A stretch of 50,799 nt of DNA from CAZEDM01 sp964511075 (GTDB taxonomy: Bacteria; Zixibacteria; MSB-5A5; RBG-16-43-9): assembly GCA_964511075.1 (NCBI GenBank), contig CAZEDM010000013.1, positions 1 to 50,799 on the forward strand, in the 5' to 3' direction. The notes under the pieces were generated by a model that ran no database searches, had not been told where the DNA came from, and saw only the letters and a program-made list of their open reading frames with translations. Of this stretch, positions 49,263 through 50,799 are shown in pieces; positions within the stretch are counted from its first letter, which is position 1; the number at the start of each line of letters is the position of its first letter. A program made the translations under genes and the position numbers.

Positions 49263-50799
49263 ATGTCCTTGAAAAAGAGTTACGCGGGCATTTTGGGGGC
49301 TTTATTAATTCTATTGTCTTTTAACTTCTCTTTTGCCTCAAACCCTTACCTGATCGAGATCCAGCTCAAAACAGCTGAGGATTATCAAATCGCCACTGAT
49401 TTAGGCATGAAAGCCTATGCCAAACTGGATAATGCTTATATAGCTGAGATAGATAAGGATAAAATTGAGAGATTAGAGGAGGGTAGCCTGTCATTTCAAA
49501 TTTTGGATGAGACCCCCTGGACACAGGATTATTTTCTGGTCTCAAAGGTAAAATTCAGAACCAGGGTGAATCTTTCAAGCTACGGACAGGTATTGCTGGA
49601 GGATGAAGGCATTTCTTTTTTAAAGGCAGAAGACCGGGATAAAGCCTTAGAGCTACTTAGGGCGGGTTATCAACTGAACAGAATATCCCGTGAGCAAACC
49701 ATTCCCTTAAAATACATGCCTTTACCATCACCCACCATTCCACAGATAACTTATTCACAGGATACTGATAGTTTGGTAAGTTTAGTTTCCGAGGATACCC
49801 TGACCTCTTATCTTTTAAAACTTCAGTCTTTCTCCACCAGATTTGTCCATTCAGATTCGATCAAAGAAGCCCGGCAGTGGCTGAAGCATAAATTTGAAGA
49901 GTTGGGGATAGACAGTGTTTATTTCTATCCTTTCACCAGCTGGGATTCCTATGTCACAGGCGAGTGGTTCAATGATTCCAATGTGGTGGCTGTCATTCCG
50001 GGGACGGTCAATCCGGACAAGGTGATAGTGGTAGGTGGGCATTACGATTCGGTGAACTGGGATGAATCTCCGTATGATTTCAATGCCCCGGCGCCGGGAG
50101 CAGACGATAACGGCACCGGAACAGTTGCCACCCTGGAGATGGCCAGGATATTAGCAGAGCATCCACTTTCCAAGACGGTTATTTTTATGCCCTTTGCAGC
50201 AGAAGAGCTTGGCCTTCACGGAAGCTGGGCTTATGCTCAGGATGCTGCTTACCAGGGTATAGATATACAGTTAATGATCAACTTTGATATGATAGCTGAA
50301 GAGGCTAATTCCACCGATATGCTTATACATAGTGATACGCCTTCCCGGCCCTATGCCCAGCTTCTTGCTCAAATGGCCGGTTTATACACTGACATTACTC
50401 CTCATATGGCGGGGAATTCATCCGGCAGTGACAGCTGGCCCTTCTCCCAGGTGGGGTATAATATTATATATAGTTTCGAATATATCTTTTCTTATCAATA
50501 CCACTCGGCTTCAGATTCAGTGACACATCTAAACATCCCTTATATGAGTAAAATTGTCAAGATGAACTTAGCCACTCTGGTAGAGGTAGCCTCATCGCCC
50601 GGACCGGTGAAAGACGTGGAGGTCTGGGATGCCGGTGATGGGGAGAAGCTCTATATTAACTGGTCGGATCTGGATGAGAGCGGCATAGTGGAATACCGGG
50701 TTTACTACGGCACCCAGAGTGGTGTATATACCGATACACATACCGTTTCAGCCGGAATTACCTCAGATACTTTACGCGACCTTCAGAACGAGGTACCCT
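49263..50799 (+). CDS. Secreted M28-family zinc peptidase, 3' end outside the window
   Basis: 512 codons are visible with no stop before the window ends. ATG 49263 has GGAGG 6 nt upstream. A signal peptide (LKKSYAGILGALLILL ... SFAS) is followed by an approximately 200-residue prodomain-like region, then the M28 core: VVGGHYDSVNWDES (His ligand), PGADDNGTGTVATLEMA (bridging Asp), FAAEELGLHGSWAYA (catalytic and ligand Glu), INFDMIAEE (Asp) and QYHSASDSV (His). A fibronectin type III domain starts near residue 445 (PVKDVEVWDAGDGEKLYINW). An extracellular aminopeptidase is likely; more C-terminal domains, perhaps a sorting signal, lie beyond the window. Confidence 0.92.
   Translation, partial: MSLKKSYAGILGALLILLSFNFSFASNPYLIEIQLKTAEDYQIATDLGMKAYAKLDNAYIAEIDKDKIERLEEGSLSFQILDETPWTQDYFLVSKVKFRTRVNLSSYGQVLLEDEGISFLKAEDRDKALELLRAGYQLNRISREQTIPLKYMPLPSPTIPQITYSQDTDSLVSLVSEDTLTSYLLKLQSFSTRFVHSDSIKEARQWLKHKFEELGIDSVYFYPFTSWDSYVTGEWFNDSNVVAVIPGTVNPDKVIVVGGHYDSVNWDESPYDFNAPAPGADDNGTGTVATLEMARILAEHPLSKTVIFMPFAAEELGLHGSWAYAQDAAYQGIDIQLMINFDMIAEEANSTDMLIHSDTPSRPYAQLLAQMAGLYTDITPHMAGNSSGSDSWPFSQVGYNIIYSFEYIFSYQYHSASDSVTHLNIPYMSKIVKMNLATLVEVASSPGPVKDVEVWDAGDGEKLYINWSDLDESGIVEYRVYYGTQSGVYTDTHTVSAGITSDTLRDLQNEVP

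Overview
The window looks like one contiguous chromosome segment from an uncultured Gram-negative-type bacterium. A PorX/PorY-like two-component pair, a Wza-like SLBB export protein, secreted proteins with signal peptides and general gene content suggest the FCB superphylum (Zixibacteria, KSB1, Marinimicrobia or similar lineages). That placement is inference from gene content; no 16S rRNA gene is present. Nearly all genes are on the + strand, in tight operons.

Layout. 1-1422: the tail of tRNA-Gly, then tRNA-Cys, an AlkD-like HEAT-repeat protein and tRNA-Leu. 1681-6566: a B12-type radical SAM protein, rsmI, and a three-gene inositol-lipid set (PAP2/IPC-synthase-like membrane protein, CDP-alcohol phosphatidyltransferase, Ino1). 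6600-7302: a REP-associated tyrosine transposase (RAYT) bracketed by paired palindromes. 7329-11126: tmk, an S41 protease, and a TauE/SafE exporter with a DUF1634 partner. 11200-30499: surface polysaccharide genes, namely a mannose-1-P guanylyltransferase/phosphomannomutase fusion, then a promoter and long leader, SLBB exporter, Wzz, acyltransferase, DegT aminotransferase, Wzx flippase, methyltransferase, Wzy polymerase, four glycosyltransferases, an SDR epimerase and a 770-aa fusion of two initiating phosphoglycosyltransferases. serS follows, overlapping the fusion gene by 8 nt. 32071-35029: PorY-like kinase and PorX-like regulator. 35037-36831: tsaE, tsaB, rimI. 36837-39478: accD, folC, DUF2721. 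39552-46580: yicC, remA-like, gmk, topA, xerC, hslV, hslU. 46829-50799: argF, a secreted protein of unknown function, a hotdog thioesterase, and a secreted M28 peptidase cut by the window end.

How the parts fit. The polysaccharide block carries the main parts of a Wzx/Wzy pathway: nucleotide-sugar supply, lipid-linked initiation, glycosyl transfer, flipping, polymerisation, chain-length control and export. No BY-kinase is seen. Its middle (about 19.0-27.2 kb) is visibly more A+T-rich than its flanks, as expected for an exchanged serotype-like core.

The strongest unexplained signals are three. (1) A family of imperfect palindromes scattered through intergenic gaps, nearly all with a GTAG or GGAG foot and often in inverted pairs, evidently the substrate family of the RAYT. 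(2) The fused WecA/WbaP-like protein, whose WecA half keeps all its motifs while the WbaP-like half has lost its catalytic Asp-Glu pair. (3) A long structured leader with an ops-like motif ahead of the export genes. Recurrent TTGAC(A/T)-N16-17-TAnnnT promoters and degenerate tracts with a period of about 8 nt also stand out.
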